Shown one piece after another: positions 15,820 through 15,828 of a DNA stretch of 15,828 nt. How positions within the stretch are numbered: position 1 is the stretch's first letter; each line of letters opens with the position of its first letter. The notes beneath the pieces are model-generated. The model was not told where the DNA came from. It saw nothing but the letters and a program-made list of their open reading frames with translations, and did not search any database. The DNA lies in contig DDRH01000067.1 of NCBI GenBank assembly GCA_002343075.1, positions 76,211-92,038 of the forward strand. Direction: 5' to 3'. The stretch comes from Phycisphaerales bacterium UBA2421 (GTDB lineage Bacteria; Planctomycetota; Phycisphaerae; Tepidisphaerales; Tepidisphaeraceae). The translations under genes and the position numbers were made by a program.

Positions 15820-15828
15820 GGGGGGTAG

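Larger units (their letters stand above)
15473..15828. other. Intergenic region upstream of the PEP-CTERM gene, rich in inverted repeats
   Basis: About 350 bp without a supported gene; a 66-codon minus-strand frame (15476-15676) has no domain features. No clear promoter for the PEP-CTERM gene was found. The right half holds three GC-rich inverted repeats, listed separately. Confidence 0.5.

Noticed and set aside
1..15828. CRISPR array, insertion sequence or rRNA
   Set aside because: No regularly spaced direct repeats, transposase motifs or rRNA-like sequence were seen on either strand.

Overview
The window looks like chromosomal DNA of a GC-rich, motile bacterium of the phylum Planctomycetota, probably class Phycisphaerae. 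That placement is an inference from three things together: a glycosidase-like protein opening with the planctomycete-type N-terminal motif LEALESRTHLA, a PEP-CTERM-sorted secreted protein, and large envelope proteins with Ala/Pro-rich linkers. No ribosomal RNA or other marker is present to settle the taxonomy.

Layout. Positions 1-4371 (minus strand) hold a chemotaxis operon in the order cheA, cheW, mcp; the receptor gene runs off the left edge. Upstream of cheA is a close match to a flagellar sigma-28 (FliA) promoter, TAAG-N15-GCCGATAA, which suggests expression together with late flagellar genes. Positions 4665-11599 (plus strand) hold a translationally coupled pair (ATGA overlap): a 506-residue predicted lipoprotein of unknown function and a 1805-residue inner-membrane-anchored AsmA/DUF748-type protein. 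The large protein is built from about six recurring units of roughly 215-255 residues, ends in a clear DUF748-like segment, and finishes with a coiled-coil-like tail. Positions 11649-14132 (plus) hold a putative promoter and a secreted DUF5060/TIM-barrel glycoside-hydrolase-like protein.

Positions 14176-14352 hold a tRNA-Ala(GGC) gene, absent from any protein-coding prediction, with a candidate promoter and a strong intrinsic terminator. To its right the DNA looks accessory: a 71-codon minus-strand remnant carrying only the opening motif of a pectate-lyase-like beta-helix protein, a small PEP-CTERM protein (minus), and about 350 bp of intergenic DNA with several GC-rich inverted repeats, two of which would be mutually exclusive as RNA hairpins.

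How the genes work together. MCP, CheW and CheA would form one receptor-adaptor-kinase array. The lipoprotein and the AsmA/DUF748 protein are probably partners in the envelope, plausibly in lipid transport or outer-membrane maintenance. The DUF5060 protein, the PEP-CTERM protein and the pectate-lyase remnant are all exported or carbohydrate-related, which fits a polysaccharide-degrading lifestyle. The most interesting unexplained items are the repeat-built giant AsmA-like protein with its coupled orphan lipoprotein, and the hairpin cluster at the right end.
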